The notes under the pieces: model-generated
Databases searched by the model: none
What the model saw: the letters and a program-made list of their open reading frames with translations, nothing else
Told to the model about the DNA's origin: nothing
Assembly (NCBI GenBank): GCA_947385875.1
Contig: CANDMV010000007.1
Location: 1 to 53,845 of the forward strand
From: an uncultured Eubacterium sp.
GTDB taxonomy: Bacteria; Bacillota; Clostridia; Lachnospirales; Lachnospiraceae
Reading direction: 5' to 3'
Length of the DNA: 53,845 bases
Program-made: the position numbers and the translations under genes
In this document: piece after piece, positions 31,721 to 40,815 of the stretch
How the letters are laid out: each line of letters starts with the position of its first letter
Numbering within the stretch: the first letter of the stretch is position 1

Positions 31721-32505
31721 ATGCAGATGTATGATGTGATAGTGATCGGCGCGGGACCCGCAGGATGTACGGCAGCTAAGGTCTTAGCGGAAAAGGGATT
31801 TAAGGTTCTTTTAGTGGAGAAGCATAAGATGCCCAGGTCTAAGTCATGCTCCGGTATATTGATAAAAAAATCAATGGAGCTGGTGAGAGCGTATATGGGA
31901 GAGGAGGTGCCGGAGTCTGTGATGTGTACCCCGACAGAAAACAGGGGCATGATTTTCACAAATGATCTGGGAAAAGAATACTGCTTTGCTCAGGAGGGGC
32001 TCAATGTATGGCGCAGTCATTTTGACAGATGGCTTGCGAAGAAGGCAGGGGAAAGCGGCGCAGAGGTCCGGGACGGTGCAGCGGCCGGCTCATGCATAGG
32101 CACTGTCTGCATATCCGCAGGCAGGTAAAAAGCGAAAAGTGGCTGATGCCCAGAATCCGTCCGGGGTGCCGTGTCGATTTAGGTGCAGGGCGTGTTCTTT
32201 TTGCCGGGGAGGCTGCCGGTTTTTTGAATCCGATGGGAGAAGGAATATCAGCTGGGATGGAGAGCGGGTACTATGCCGTTTTGGCAGCCATGGAGCATTT
32301 TGATTCCCCGTCAATGGTTTTTAAAGCTTATAGGCAGAGACACTCCCGCCTGCCCATAGAGATGCGGCAGCATTTTGTGGGCAGGAACGGAAAGCTTTTC
32401 ACCGTGAAAAGGAAAGCGAGAGAGTGTGAGCGGTATGAGAACAGGATGGGAAGCGCATACCCTTTAAGACATCAGCGTCATAGATACCACTTTATTGTTT
32501 TTTAG
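31721..32505 (+). pseudogene. Geranylgeranyl-reductase-family FAD enzyme, internally deleted and frameshifted
   Basis: The first ~125 residues hold an intact FAD fold: YDVIVIGAGPAGCTAA (Rossmann), LVEKHKMPRSKSCSG and WRSHFDRWL. After about 32,090 the frame is lost. In another frame, WLMPRI leads into RVLFAGEAAGFLNPMGEGIS, the C-terminal FAD motif of the family. Roughly 100-150 middle residues are missing. The family reduces isoprenoid chains or halogenates and oxidises small molecules, but this copy must be inactive. The end overlaps a convergent gene. Confidence 0.75.
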
Positions 32506-32901
32506 CTTAATTTCGAGACCGAGTCCATTATAGGACAGGCAGATTTCCTTAAAAGTGTCTGCGTCGTATGTGCATCGAGGGTTGTCGCCGCCGACTCCGT
32601 AATATTTTATATTTTTTGCAAGTTTGAAAGTCCGCTTTTTATATCGGCACCATTGGCCTTCAGATGATGGAGCTAACGGCTTGGTGGATTTTGATAAAGA
32701 TGCATAGAGGGTTACTTTGTCTGATTCAAATACAATTTTGTTGATTCCTGGTGATCTGTATTCGGTATTTCCTTTTGTTTTATTAAGATTGGAAATATAA
32801 TACAAAACCTTTGATTTTCCTTCTATGGGCATGTTTGCCTGGCTGATTACCAGAGCGGCAAGAAGTAGTGCAGAGCATAATCTGAAGAGTTGTTTTTTCA
32901 T
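32464..32901 (-). CDS. Small secreted protein of unknown function
   Basis: About 145 residues with a clear signal peptide (MKKQLFRLCSALLLAALVIS) and a mature part of mixed beta character, rich in Lys, Tyr and Ser, with two or three Cys. ATG 32901 is nine bases from AGGAGG and is preferred over 32907 (three bases). Its 3' end overlaps the tail of the reductase remnant by about 40 bases. I do not recognise the family. Two 13-bp copies of TTCTGGCAGAGCG (32936 and 32974) lie in its upstream region. Confidence 0.65.
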   Translation of the reverse strand: MKKQLFRLCSALLLAALVISQANMPIEGKSKVLYYISNLNKTKGNTEYRSPGINKIVFESDKVTLYASLSKSTKPLAPSSEGQWCRYKKRTFKLAKNIKYYGVGGDNPRCTYDADTFKEICLSYNGLGLEIKLKNNKVVSMTLMS

Positions 32902-33075
32902 TTTCATTGACCTCCTTAATATAAAAGTGCATGGTTTCTGGCAGAGCGGAAGCTCTCATATATAGAATGCGGCTTCTGGCAGAGCGAAAGCCTGATTAAG
33001 ATATACGAAAGGCAGCAGTGCCGGACACAAGCAGAGCTGCCGCCCATATGCCGTGAACAGTGCTCTGCGGAATGC

Positions 33076-34213
33076 TCAAAGACGGAAGGTAGATACTTGT
33101 TTTTTGAGCATGGCTGCCTGTTCGGACATTTTCTCGCTGACAGCGGCAGAATCCCTGACGACTTCATTGTTGCTGCTCACGACATCCGAAATGCATCGCA
33201 GCTCCTGAGAAATTCGGGTGACAGCATCGGACTGATGGCCTGCCGCTTTGAAAATGGATGCTATGGCATCTGATACATTGTCCGCGCTTGTTACGACTTC
33301 CTGAAGCGCCGGGTTTGTAATTTTTGAAATATGGCTTCCTGTCTCTACAGATGCGACAGCCTCCTCGATTAAAACAGCCGAATTTTTAGCTGCTTCACTC
33401 GACTGGATTGCCAGCATTCTTACTTCGTCAGCCACCACTGCAAAGCCGTGCCCGGATTCTCTTGCCCGAGCTGCTTCAATGGCGGCGTTCAGGGATAAGA
33501 TGTTGGTCTGGTCAGCAATATCTTCGATCATTTTTATGACTTTAATAATTTCCTTAGATTTCTCATTGATTGTCTGCATGGCATTCATCAGATTTAACAT
33601 GTCACTGCTGCACGTTTCGATGAGACTGGATATTTTCGTTTTCTGCAAGCTCTGCATATTTCGCTGTAGTGTCTGCCTGCTGTTCGATATTTTCTACAGC
33701 ATCACTGAGCGCATGGATAGACAAAGCCTGGTTTCTGGCTCCATGCGATAAGGATTCAGCTCTGGATGATACCTGATTCGCTTCTTCATTTACATGGCTT
33801 GATACATCGGAGATTTCTTTCAGCACCTTCGTAAGCTTGGAGCGTATCGTTTTCAGGGTGCCTGTCAGCATTTTCAAGTCGCCGATATAGTACCTTTCAT
33901 TTATTTCTACATCAACGGTAAGGTTTCCGTCTGCAATCTCATTTAAAATTCTCTCAATGTCTTCGAGGACTGTCCTCAGATGGCTGCATACATTGTGCGC
34001 AGCTTCTGCAATCAGGCCGATTTCATCCTTTCTGCCATAAAATTTTTCTAATTCTTTGTCGGCATAAAGGTCAAATTCGCTCAGGCTGGAAATCGCATTC
34101 TCAACGACGATCAGTTCTTTTCCGGTTCTGCTTATAATGGCAAGCGTCACGAGAATGATGATGATTGTTACTGCCGCGCAGACTGCGCTCATCAGCTGGC
34201 GGACCACAGCCAC
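33076..34213 (-). pseudogene. Methyl-accepting chemotaxis protein, N-terminally truncated and frameshifted
   Basis: The first frame (34213-33602) has one membrane segment (VCAAVTIIIILVTLAII), a HAMP-like linker and part of the coiled coil; the second (to 33076) has the signalling hairpin with [19 protein letters not shown] and [15 protein letters not shown]. The frames need a +1 shift near 33,645 (around AAAAC). No ligand-binding domain or first membrane segment precedes it, and the start would be a GTG without a good ribosome site. An intact paralogue lies at 35799. It is probably decayed, though a strong promoter stands directly before it. Confidence 0.8.
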
Positions 34214-34263
34214 GGAGCGGTAGACTTCAGAGTAATTGTTTTCAATTTTTAATTTTAATTAAA

Positions 34264-34292
34264 AGTATAGAAGTTCTGGCAGTATATGTCAA
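34264..34292 (-). promoter_or_regulatory. Consensus-like promoter before the broken chemoreceptor
   Basis: On the minus strand TTGACA (34292-34287), a 17-base spacer and TATACT (34269-34264). This is one of the best -35/-10 pairs in the window. Confidence 0.7.
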
Positions 34293-34337
34293 GTATATTA
34301 TTTCTAATCAAAGAATAGCCTATAGCAGTTCAGCCCG

Positions 34338-34433
34338 GTACTTTGCATTTACTGCAAAGTACGTAAGGACGTATAAATTATGCCAAGAGGGAATCCGGCT
34401 CTTCGCCAAAGGCGAACTTTCAATGAGCCGGAT
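34338..34433 (+). other. Intergenic region with three stable hairpins; possible regulatory RNA
   Basis: GTACTTTGCA (34338-34347) pairs with TGCAAAGTAC (34353-34362); TACGT/ACGTA form a second small stem (34360-34373). ATCCGGCTC (34393-34401) pairs with GAGCCGGAT (34425-34433) around an inner TTCGCC/GGCGAA stem. A terminator-like hairpin follows at 34482, then about 200 bases to the binding-protein gene. The layout resembles a riboswitch leader, but I recognise no known class. Confidence 0.4.
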
Positions 34434-34481
34434 GAGTACATATTTAATCAAAAAAATAAAATAAGAATTGAAAAATAATAA

Positions 34482-34531
34482 AAATACGGGATTCTGAAAG
34501 CTGACAGGCTGTCTCAATCTCGTATTTTTTT
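34482..34531 (+). terminator. Terminator-like hairpin with T tract
   Basis: AAATACGGGATT pairs, with one mismatch, with AATCTCGTATTT and is followed by T residues. An inner GACAGGCTGTC adds symmetry. The A run on the left makes it usable in both directions. Confidence 0.6.
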
Positions 34532-34729
34532 GCTTAATCATGGATGCATGGGGCAAAGCCCATGGTTTTTAAGGCTGATAAAATAATGACATGAATTTTA
34601 TATTTTTAAAACAGTTTTTATATATTAAGGAATCGTAATTCAGATATAATTTTGGCATCTGTTGGAAAGCGTGAAATGATTTGGAAAGCTGCATGTGATA
34701 TCAAAAGCACAAGGAGAATGGAGGTTGCT

Positions 34730-35698
34730 ATGATGAAAAAAACAAAAGCAGTGTTTATGGCATCAGTAATGGCTGTTATGTTTTTAAGCGGGTGCCAGAG
34801 CAAAAGCGTATCAAATGGCCGCGTAAACATTTATTATGCGGCAATAGAAAGCGGAGATTATTACGAAGGATGGGCAGATCAGCTCAAGGAGCAGGCACAA
34901 AAACAGGGGGCTGATTTTGAAGTAGGATACGCGGAGAAATCTATAGAGACACAGGCTGCGCAGATCAAGTCTGCCGCCGAGGACAGCAGTGTAATTTTAT
35001 GCGGGCCGGTTTCTGCGGATATCGTCTCCGAGCTGAAAGCAGCTGCCAAAGATACGCCGATTGTATTTATCAATAACGCGCCGGACGACAGCCAGTTGGA
35101 AAAAGACAGGTATATCTATGTAGCATCTGATGAGTATATGGCGGGGCAGTATCAGGCAGAGTACATATTACAGCAGTATGCAGGCAGGGATGAAATCAAT
35201 GTGGCAATATTAAAAGGCCCGAGAGATGCTTCCGGGGCCGTAGGCAGGACAAACGGGCTGAAAAAGACCTTGAAGGCTAGCGGAAAAAAAATTAATTATG
35301 TCTTTGAAGATTACGCAGGCTGGAGCTCGGACACTGCGAAGGAATTCATGGAAATGTTTTTGAAGACAGGCAGTCCCGTTGACTGCGTAGCAGCTAACAA
35401 CGATGACATGGCGCTTGGCGCAGCGGAAGCTTTTGAAGAAGCGGGATACGATATGGATTCGGTATTGTTTTTGGGCGTGGATGCTTCCGAGGGCGGGTGC
35501 CAGGGAATCGTTGATGGCAGGATGGATTTTACAGTGTACCAGCCGATGTCCAGCCAGATAGCCGCTGCGGTTGAGGCAGCAGTGAAACTTTCAGGCGGGG
35601 AGTCTGTATCGGAAATCGATTGCGCGTCTGAAGACGGCAAATACATTCTGCTGCCTTTTGAAAAAGTAGATGCTGCCAATGTGTCACAGTATCAATAA
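34730..35698 (+). CDS. Sugar-binding lipoprotein (RbsB-like periplasmic-binding type)
   Basis: About 322 residues from ATG 34730, five bases after GGAGG; the frame upstream is not needed. A lipoprotein signal (VMFLSGCQS lipobox) is followed by a type-I periplasmic-binding fold of the ribose/galactose kind (VNIYYAAIESGDYYEGW; TPIVFINNAPDD; VAANNDDMALGAAEA; VLFLGVDASEGG). There is no permease or ATPase next to it; instead a chemoreceptor follows. It probably presents a sugar to that receptor. Its last nine codons and following bases are duplicated downstream. Confidence 0.88.
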   Translation: MMKKTKAVFMASVMAVMFLSGCQSKSVSNGRVNIYYAAIESGDYYEGWADQLKEQAQKQGADFEVGYAEKSIETQAAQIKSAAEDSSVILCGPVSADIVSELKAAAKDTPIVFINNAPDDSQLEKDRYIYVASDEYMAGQYQAEYILQQYAGRDEINVAILKGPRDASGAVGRTNGLKKTLKASGKKINYVFEDYAGWSSDTAKEFMEMFLKTGSPVDCVAANNDDMALGAAEAFEEAGYDMDSVLFLGVDASEGGCQGIVDGRMDFTVYQPMSSQIAAAVEAAVKLSGGESVSEIDCASEDGKYILLPFEKVDAANVSQYQ

Positions 35699-35779
35699 TA
35701 GTCTGCGTTATAATTAAAAGTAGTAGATGCCGCCAATGTGTCACAGTATCAATAACAGTCTGTGCCATATTTAAAAGTA
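35666..35779. repeat. Tandem 57-bp duplication of the binding-protein gene's 3' end
   Basis: GTAGATGCTGCCAATGTGTC at 35666 recurs as GTAGATGCCGCCAATGTGTC at 35723 with a few later differences, including a second copy of the codons VDAANVSQYQ and their stop. The second copy fills the gap before the chemoreceptor gene. Confidence 0.85.
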
Positions 35780-35798
35780 TTGGAAGGGGATAATACTG

Positions 35799-37871
35799 AT
35801 GAAAAAAGGAAAAAGATTTATTTCTATAAAGACGAAGCTTTTGAGCATCATACTTCCTGTAGTCATTGTGATTATCGTAGTGCTCACCGGGCTGTCTTAC
35901 AGTGTATCCAAAGATGTGATCGAGCAGAATGCGCACGAGCTGTTGGAAACGTCTGTAAAAGGGCAGGCTGCTAAGATCGAAGCGTGGCTGGATCGAAATC
36001 TGACATCTTTTCAGGTGGAAAAGCAGGCGCTTGAGCGGATGGAGTTTGATAAGGAGCAGATGCAGGCTTATTTGGATGCCTATTATAATTTTGACAGCAA
36101 TTATCCGAATGGGATTTGTCTGGCAGATACACAGGGCAGGCTGCATCAGTCGTCGGGTGGAGAGGAGGAATCAGAGAAAGCTGCAGAGCCGGAGAGTGCG
36201 GCAGATCAATCCCAGGAATCAGGCATCACGCTGCAGGAATGGTTCCGGGATGGCCTTACAAGGGTGAACATGGGATTTACCGATGCCTACACGAATAAAA
36301 ATGGCGATCAGGTCATCAGCGCCTGTGGTATGCTGCGCAGCAGCTCGAACGACGTATTCGTGCTTTCGGCGGAGCTGTCTTTGGATGTTGTCAGTATTTA
36401 CGTAAACAGCTTTGTAGAGATGGAGGGTGCTGAGTCATTTTTAGTAAACCGCAAGGATGATACGATTCTGGCATGTCGGGACACAAGCATAATTTCTAAA
36501 AAGATTAATGAACTGGATGATGAGTTCATGCAGGAAATATCAAAAAGAATTACATCCGATGAGACGGATATGGCGGAAATCTGCGGAAATATTTCGGTGT
36601 TTGAAGAAGTAGAAGGAACAGATTGGCTGCTCGTATCCTATATTCCGTCCAAGATGGTTTATCAGGACTTAGACCGTGTCCGCAATATCATGGTTCTATT
36701 TAGTCTGGTATCGGTGCTGATCCTGACCGTATTAATGGAACGAATAGTACATATTTTTATTAGGCCGGTAAAAAAATTGACAGAAGTCATAAAGCGTATG
36801 ACGAATGGAGATTTTACCGTCCGCAGCTATACGAAGAGCAATGATGAAATCGGGGCTATGGGGAAGTGTGTGGAGAAGTTTATTGAGGCAATGCGCAGTA
36901 TGATTTCTTCGATCAACGGTGTTTCTGACACACTGCGCGGTCAGGCGGACAGCAGCCGGGATGTATCCGGGCAGATGTTTTCGGCATCTAAAATACAAAA
37001 TGAGTCGATGAAGGAACTGAATAAAACCATCGAGTGCCTGTCCATATCCGTCGGTGGAATTGCGGAAAGCGCAACGACGCTGGCAGGGGTAGTTGCGGAA
37101 ACAAAAGAAGACGGCGACGGCGTAAACAGTAAAATGCTCGAAACGGTCGACGTATCCCAAAAAGGTATGCAGGCGATGCAGGAAGTAAGCGAAGCCATGC
37201 AGAATATCCATCAGTCTGTGGAAAAATTACAGTCTGCGATCGATGAAGTTGACAAAGCGTCGGAAGAGATCACAAATATCACAAAGGTCATTGGAAATAT
37301 CGCGGAAGAAACAAACCTGCTGTCACTGAATGCCTCCATTGAAGCAGCCCGTGCGGGAGATGCAGGAAGAGGATTCGCTGTGGTGGCATCAGAAATCGGC
37401 AAGCTGGCACAGACAAGCGTTGGCTCTGTGCAGAATATTGACAAGCTGGTTATGGAAATTAAGTCGTCGATCGGGGATGTTGTCATTCAGGCAGATGATA
37501 GTGTGAAAAATATTAACAGCAGCAGCGTGCTGATTCAAAATGCTGCGAAGACATTTGACATGATTTTTGAGAATATTGCGGCAGTAAATGGGCTGGTGCA
37601 TGACATGATACAGAAGGTGATTCATGTAGAAAGTGTGGCAGTGGATGTCGCAGCTATATCTGAGGAGCAGGCGGCAAGCTCGCAGCAGATTCTGGATTCT
37701 TCTGATATTTTGGTGAAGCAGGCAAACAGTCTGATCGCAAACAGTGAAACTGTGGCAAAGGAATCCGAAGACCTGACAGCTTCAGCAGAAGAGCTTGCCG
37801 TACAGATGGGTAGCTTTAAAATTCAAGGGAACGGGGTGCCGACAGTCCAGGAAGTAAGAACGAGATCTTAG
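35799..37871 (+). CDS. Methyl-accepting chemotaxis protein with Cache-type sensor
   Basis: 690 residues. Order: basic N-terminus, membrane segment (~13-33), a large extracellular Cache-like domain, second membrane segment ([15 protein letters not shown], ~290-310), HAMP, and a long coiled-coil signalling domain with the hairpin [17 protein letters not shown] and [16 protein letters not shown]. An acidic, low-complexity insert of about 25 residues ([13 protein letters not shown] region, ~120-140) interrupts the sensor domain. The start follows GAAGGGGA. It is the second gene after the sugar-binding lipoprotein, suggesting chemotaxis toward the sugars released by the downstream beta-glucan genes. 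Confidence 0.92.
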   Translation: MKKGKRFISIKTKLLSIILPVVIVIIVVLTGLSYSVSKDVIEQNAHELLETSVKGQAAKIEAWLDRNLTSFQVEKQALERMEFDKEQMQAYLDAYYNFDSNYPNGICLADTQGRLHQSSGGEEESEKAAEPESAADQSQESGITLQEWFRDGLTRVNMGFTDAYTNKNGDQVISACGMLRSSSNDVFVLSAELSLDVVSIYVNSFVEMEGAESFLVNRKDDTILACRDTSIISKKINELDDEFMQEISKRITSDETDMAEICGNISVFEEVEGTDWLLVSYIPSKMVYQDLDRVRNIMVLFSLVSVLILTVLMERIVHIFIRPVKKLTEVIKRMTNGDFTVRSYTKSNDEIGAMGKCVEKFIEAMRSMISSINGVSDTLRGQADSSRDVSGQMFSASKIQNESMKELNKTIECLSISVGGIAESATTLAGVVAETKEDGDGVNSKMLETVDVSQKGMQAMQEVSEAMQNIHQSVEKLQSAIDEVDKASEEITNITKVIGNIAEETNLLSLNASIEAARAGDAGRGFAVVASEIGKLAQTSVGSVQNIDKLVMEIKSSIGDVVIQADDSVKNINSSSVLIQNAAKTFDMIFENIAAVNGLVHDMIQKVIHVESVAVDVAAISEEQAASSQQILDSSDILVKQANSLIANSETVAKESEDLTASAEELAVQMGSFKIQGNGVPTVQEVRTRS

Positions 37872-37900
37872 GAGCATGAACTGTCTGTGCAAATATAAAA

Positions 37901-38050
37901 AGTAATGTTTTGCAGTAAAGTAAAAATTGACATCAAGGATATGCAGGAAGCAAATCAAAATGCATAAAAGTAATATTTTGCAGTGAGGTAAGTATTGACA
38001 TCAGGGATATGCAGGAAGTAGATCCTATACATAAAAAGCAATATTTTTTA
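37901..38050. repeat. 68-bp tandem repeats (2.2 copies) before the GH94 gene
   Basis: AGTAATGTTTTGCAGT at 37901, AGTAATATTTTGCAGT at 37969 and AGCAATATTTTTTAGG at 38037 mark an exact 68-base period. Each full unit carries ATTGACATCARGGATATGCA. The third, partial unit ends in the AGGAGG ribosome site of the phosphorylase gene. Confidence 0.85.
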
Positions 38051-38060
38051 GGAGGTAAGT

Positions 38061-40763
38061 ATGATGGAAAGCATACACTTTTTAGACAGGGATGGGACGT
38101 TTTTGATTGAAAAGCCGGAAAATTACAGTTATCTTTATTTCCCGGCTGCGGGGGAGCATGGAATCAAAAGCTCCCTGACACCGAATCTGGGCGGCGACAT
38201 CAAAATCAACCAGAACGCCTTTTTAATGGAGCCGGTCAGTGTAGAAAATCTGCACAATAACCGGTCAGGAAGAAATTTCTGGTGCAGGGTCGAGGATTTA
38301 GGTGAATGGTCAGTAACCGGAGCATCCGCCGAGGAAGAAAACAAGAAATTTACAGCCAGTCAGGATTCAAGCACACTGACAGCGGGATTTATGTGGCAGA
38401 CAGTTGAAAGACAGTCAGAAAAATATCATCTGCAGGCTAAGGTGACTTCTTTTGTGCCAATAGAAAATCAGGTGGAGATTATGCATGTGGAAATCTGCAA
38501 CCAAAATGACTGTCCGCAGAAAATTACGCCGATTGCCGCAGTTCCGATCTTTGGAAGGAGTGCGGACAATATCAGGGACCACAGGCATGTGACTTCTCTG
38601 CTGCACAGGATCAAAACAACAGAATATGGGGTGCATGTAAAGCCGGTATTGTCTTTTGACGAACGCGGGCATCGAAAAAATAACCTGACCTATTTTGTAT
38701 GCGGCATTACCGGAAATGGAGAAAAGCCAAAAGATTTTTACCCGTCCGTAGAAGATTATATCGGTGAAGGCGGCAGCTATACGCGTCCGTGGAAAGTGAT
38801 AAAAAATGAAGATGGACTGCCGGCAGGAAGCTGTATAGAGGGAAAAGAAGCCATGGGCGGCATTCGTTTTCCAGAGACTGTGCTTGCTCCGAACGAGAAG
38901 GTGTCCTACACGATTGTAATGGGAATTACGGAGCAGGAAGAAGATGTAGAAGGCATGATTTCCGCATATAATACTGCGGAAAAAGTGGAAGAAGCACGGC
39001 TGCGAATGGAAAGCTACTGGCAGGACAAGATCAATGTAAGATATGATACTGGAAACGTAAGCTTTGACAATTTTATGCGCTGGGTAAGCTTTCAGCCTGT
39101 TTTAAGAAGGATTTACGGATGCTCTTTCCTGCCGCACCATGACTATGGCAGAGGCGGCAGAGGCTGGCGTGATTTATGGCAGGACTGCCTTTCCCTTCTG
39201 ATTATGGATCCAGGCGGTGTCCGCCAGATGATTCTGGATAATTATGGCGGCGTCAGGATGGATGGAACGAATGCCACGATCATTGGGGAGCATCAGGGAG
39301 AATTTGTCGCAGACAGGAATGGTATTGCGCGTGTGTGGATGGATCATGGAGTCTGGCCGTTTTTAACTACAAAGCTCTACATAGATCAGACAGGAGATAT
39401 TGAGATCTTAAAAGAACAGGTTGCTTATTTTAAAGATGAACAGTCTAAGCGCGGTACAGGCCTGGATACAGAGTGGGAGCCGGCGTACGGCCTGCAGCAG
39501 AAATGCGGGGATGGCAGCGTATATGAAGGAAGCATTTTAGAGCATCTGCTGCTTCAGAATCTGTGCGCGTTTTATGAAGTCGGAGAGCATAACCATTATA
39601 GGCTCCGGGGCGCGGACTGGAATGATGCGATGGATATGGCGTCCGAGCGCGGGGAGAGTGTAGCATTTACCTGTGCTTACGCGGGAAATCTTTGGCAGAT
39701 GGCGGAACTGCTTGATACTCTGGAAAGCGAGTTTGGCTGGAAGGAGATTGAGCTTTTGGAAGAAATCAGCGGGCTTCTGCAGGCGGACAGCAGCATTTAC
39801 GATGATATTTCTGCAAAGCAGAAGCTGTTAGAAGATTATCTCCAGCTGATCCGGCACAATGTCAGCGGGAAAAAGATACGGGTTTCGGTACGCGAGCTGG
39901 CAGACAATCTGAAAAATAAGGCGGAGTGGCTCAGGCAGCATATTAACCAGACAGAGTGGCTGGAAGGAAACGACGGAGAGGGATGGTATAACAGCTACTA
40001 TGATAACGATGGACAGCCTGTGGAAGGGTATTTTCCACAGGGCGTACGGATGATGCTGATCGGACAGGTATTTGCCATCATGGGCCGGACAGCCGGGGAC
40101 GAGCAGATTGCAAAGATCTGTAAAAGCGCGGACCATTATCTGTATAAAAAAGAGGCCGGCGGCTACCGGCTGAACACAGACTTCCATGAACAGAAATTTA
40201 ATATGGGCAGGATGTTTGGTTTCGCATATGGAGAAAAAGAAAACGGGGCAGTATTCTCTCATATGACGGTGATGTATGCTAACGCATTATACCAGAGGGG
40301 ATTTGTCAAAGAAGGGCATAAAGCGCTGCAGGCGCTTGCGGATGCAGCCATGAATTTTGAGGTCAGCAGAATCTATCCGGGTATACCAGAATATTTTAAT
40401 GCAGACGGAAGAGGCATGTACAATTATCTCACCGGGGCTGCGAGTTGGTATATGCTTACGGCTGTCACAGAGATGTTTGGCGTACATGGGGACATTGGAG
40501 ACATGGTGATTCAACCGAAGATGGTAACAGACCAGTTTGATTCTGAAGGTAATGCAAAGCTCCAGCTTCAGTTCGCAGGGAAGAATTTCCAGATCAAGTT
40601 CCAGAATCCGCAGAAGCTGGATTACGGGGAATATGTAGTGAAAAAGGCATCCTGTGACGGACAAAAAGAGCTGGACATTCGCGGAAATTTGGCGGTATTT
40701 AGCAGGGAGGAGCTTATGTCTATGCCGGAATCATCACACGAGATTGTTGTCGAACTGGGATGA
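38061..40763 (+). CDS. GH94 disaccharide/oligosaccharide phosphorylase (laminaribiose type likely)
   Basis: 900 residues; AGGAGG five bases before ATG 38061. The N-terminal beta-sandwich (YSYLYFPAAGEHGIKSSLTP) is followed by the (alpha/alpha)6 barrel of GH94: FLPHHDYGRGGRGWRDLWQD, and the catalytic Asp motif GADWNDAMD (519-522). GH94 enzymes reversibly split beta-glucosides with phosphate, giving glucose-1-phosphate. Cytoplasmic, no signal. Length and N-terminal style fit the branch containing laminaribiose and beta-1,3-oligoglucan phosphorylases, and the adjacent GH16 gene supports that reading, but the linkage cannot be proven by eye. It lies 52 bases before the GH16 gene, in one operon. 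Confidence 0.85.
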   Translation: MMESIHFLDRDGTFLIEKPENYSYLYFPAAGEHGIKSSLTPNLGGDIKINQNAFLMEPVSVENLHNNRSGRNFWCRVEDLGEWSVTGASAEEENKKFTASQDSSTLTAGFMWQTVERQSEKYHLQAKVTSFVPIENQVEIMHVEICNQNDCPQKITPIAAVPIFGRSADNIRDHRHVTSLLHRIKTTEYGVHVKPVLSFDERGHRKNNLTYFVCGITGNGEKPKDFYPSVEDYIGEGGSYTRPWKVIKNEDGLPAGSCIEGKEAMGGIRFPETVLAPNEKVSYTIVMGITEQEEDVEGMISAYNTAEKVEEARLRMESYWQDKINVRYDTGNVSFDNFMRWVSFQPVLRRIYGCSFLPHHDYGRGGRGWRDLWQDCLSLLIMDPGGVRQMILDNYGGVRMDGTNATIIGEHQGEFVADRNGIARVWMDHGVWPFLTTKLYIDQTGDIEILKEQVAYFKDEQSKRGTGLDTEWEPAYGLQQKCGDGSVYEGSILEHLLLQNLCAFYEVGEHNHYRLRGADWNDAMDMASERGESVAFTCAYAGNLWQMAELLDTLESEFGWKEIELLEEISGLLQADSSIYDDISAKQKLLEDYLQLIRHNVSGKKIRVSVRELADNLKNKAEWLRQHINQTEWLEGNDGEGWYNSYYDNDGQPVEGYFPQGVRMMLIGQVFAIMGRTAGDEQIAKICKSADHYLYKKEAGGYRLNTDFHEQKFNMGRMFGFAYGEKENGAVFSHMTVMYANALYQRGFVKEGHKALQALADAAMNFEVSRIYPGIPEYFNADGRGMYNYLTGAASWYMLTAVTEMFGVHGDIGDMVIQPKMVTDQFDSEGNAKLQLQFAGKNFQIKFQNPQKLDYGEYVVKKASCDGQKELDIRGNLAVFSREELMSMPESSHEIVVELG

Positions 40764-40815
40764 TATCAGCCAGAAAATGGTCTGGTATGAAAATAAAATG
40801 AAAGGAGATGGAGTA

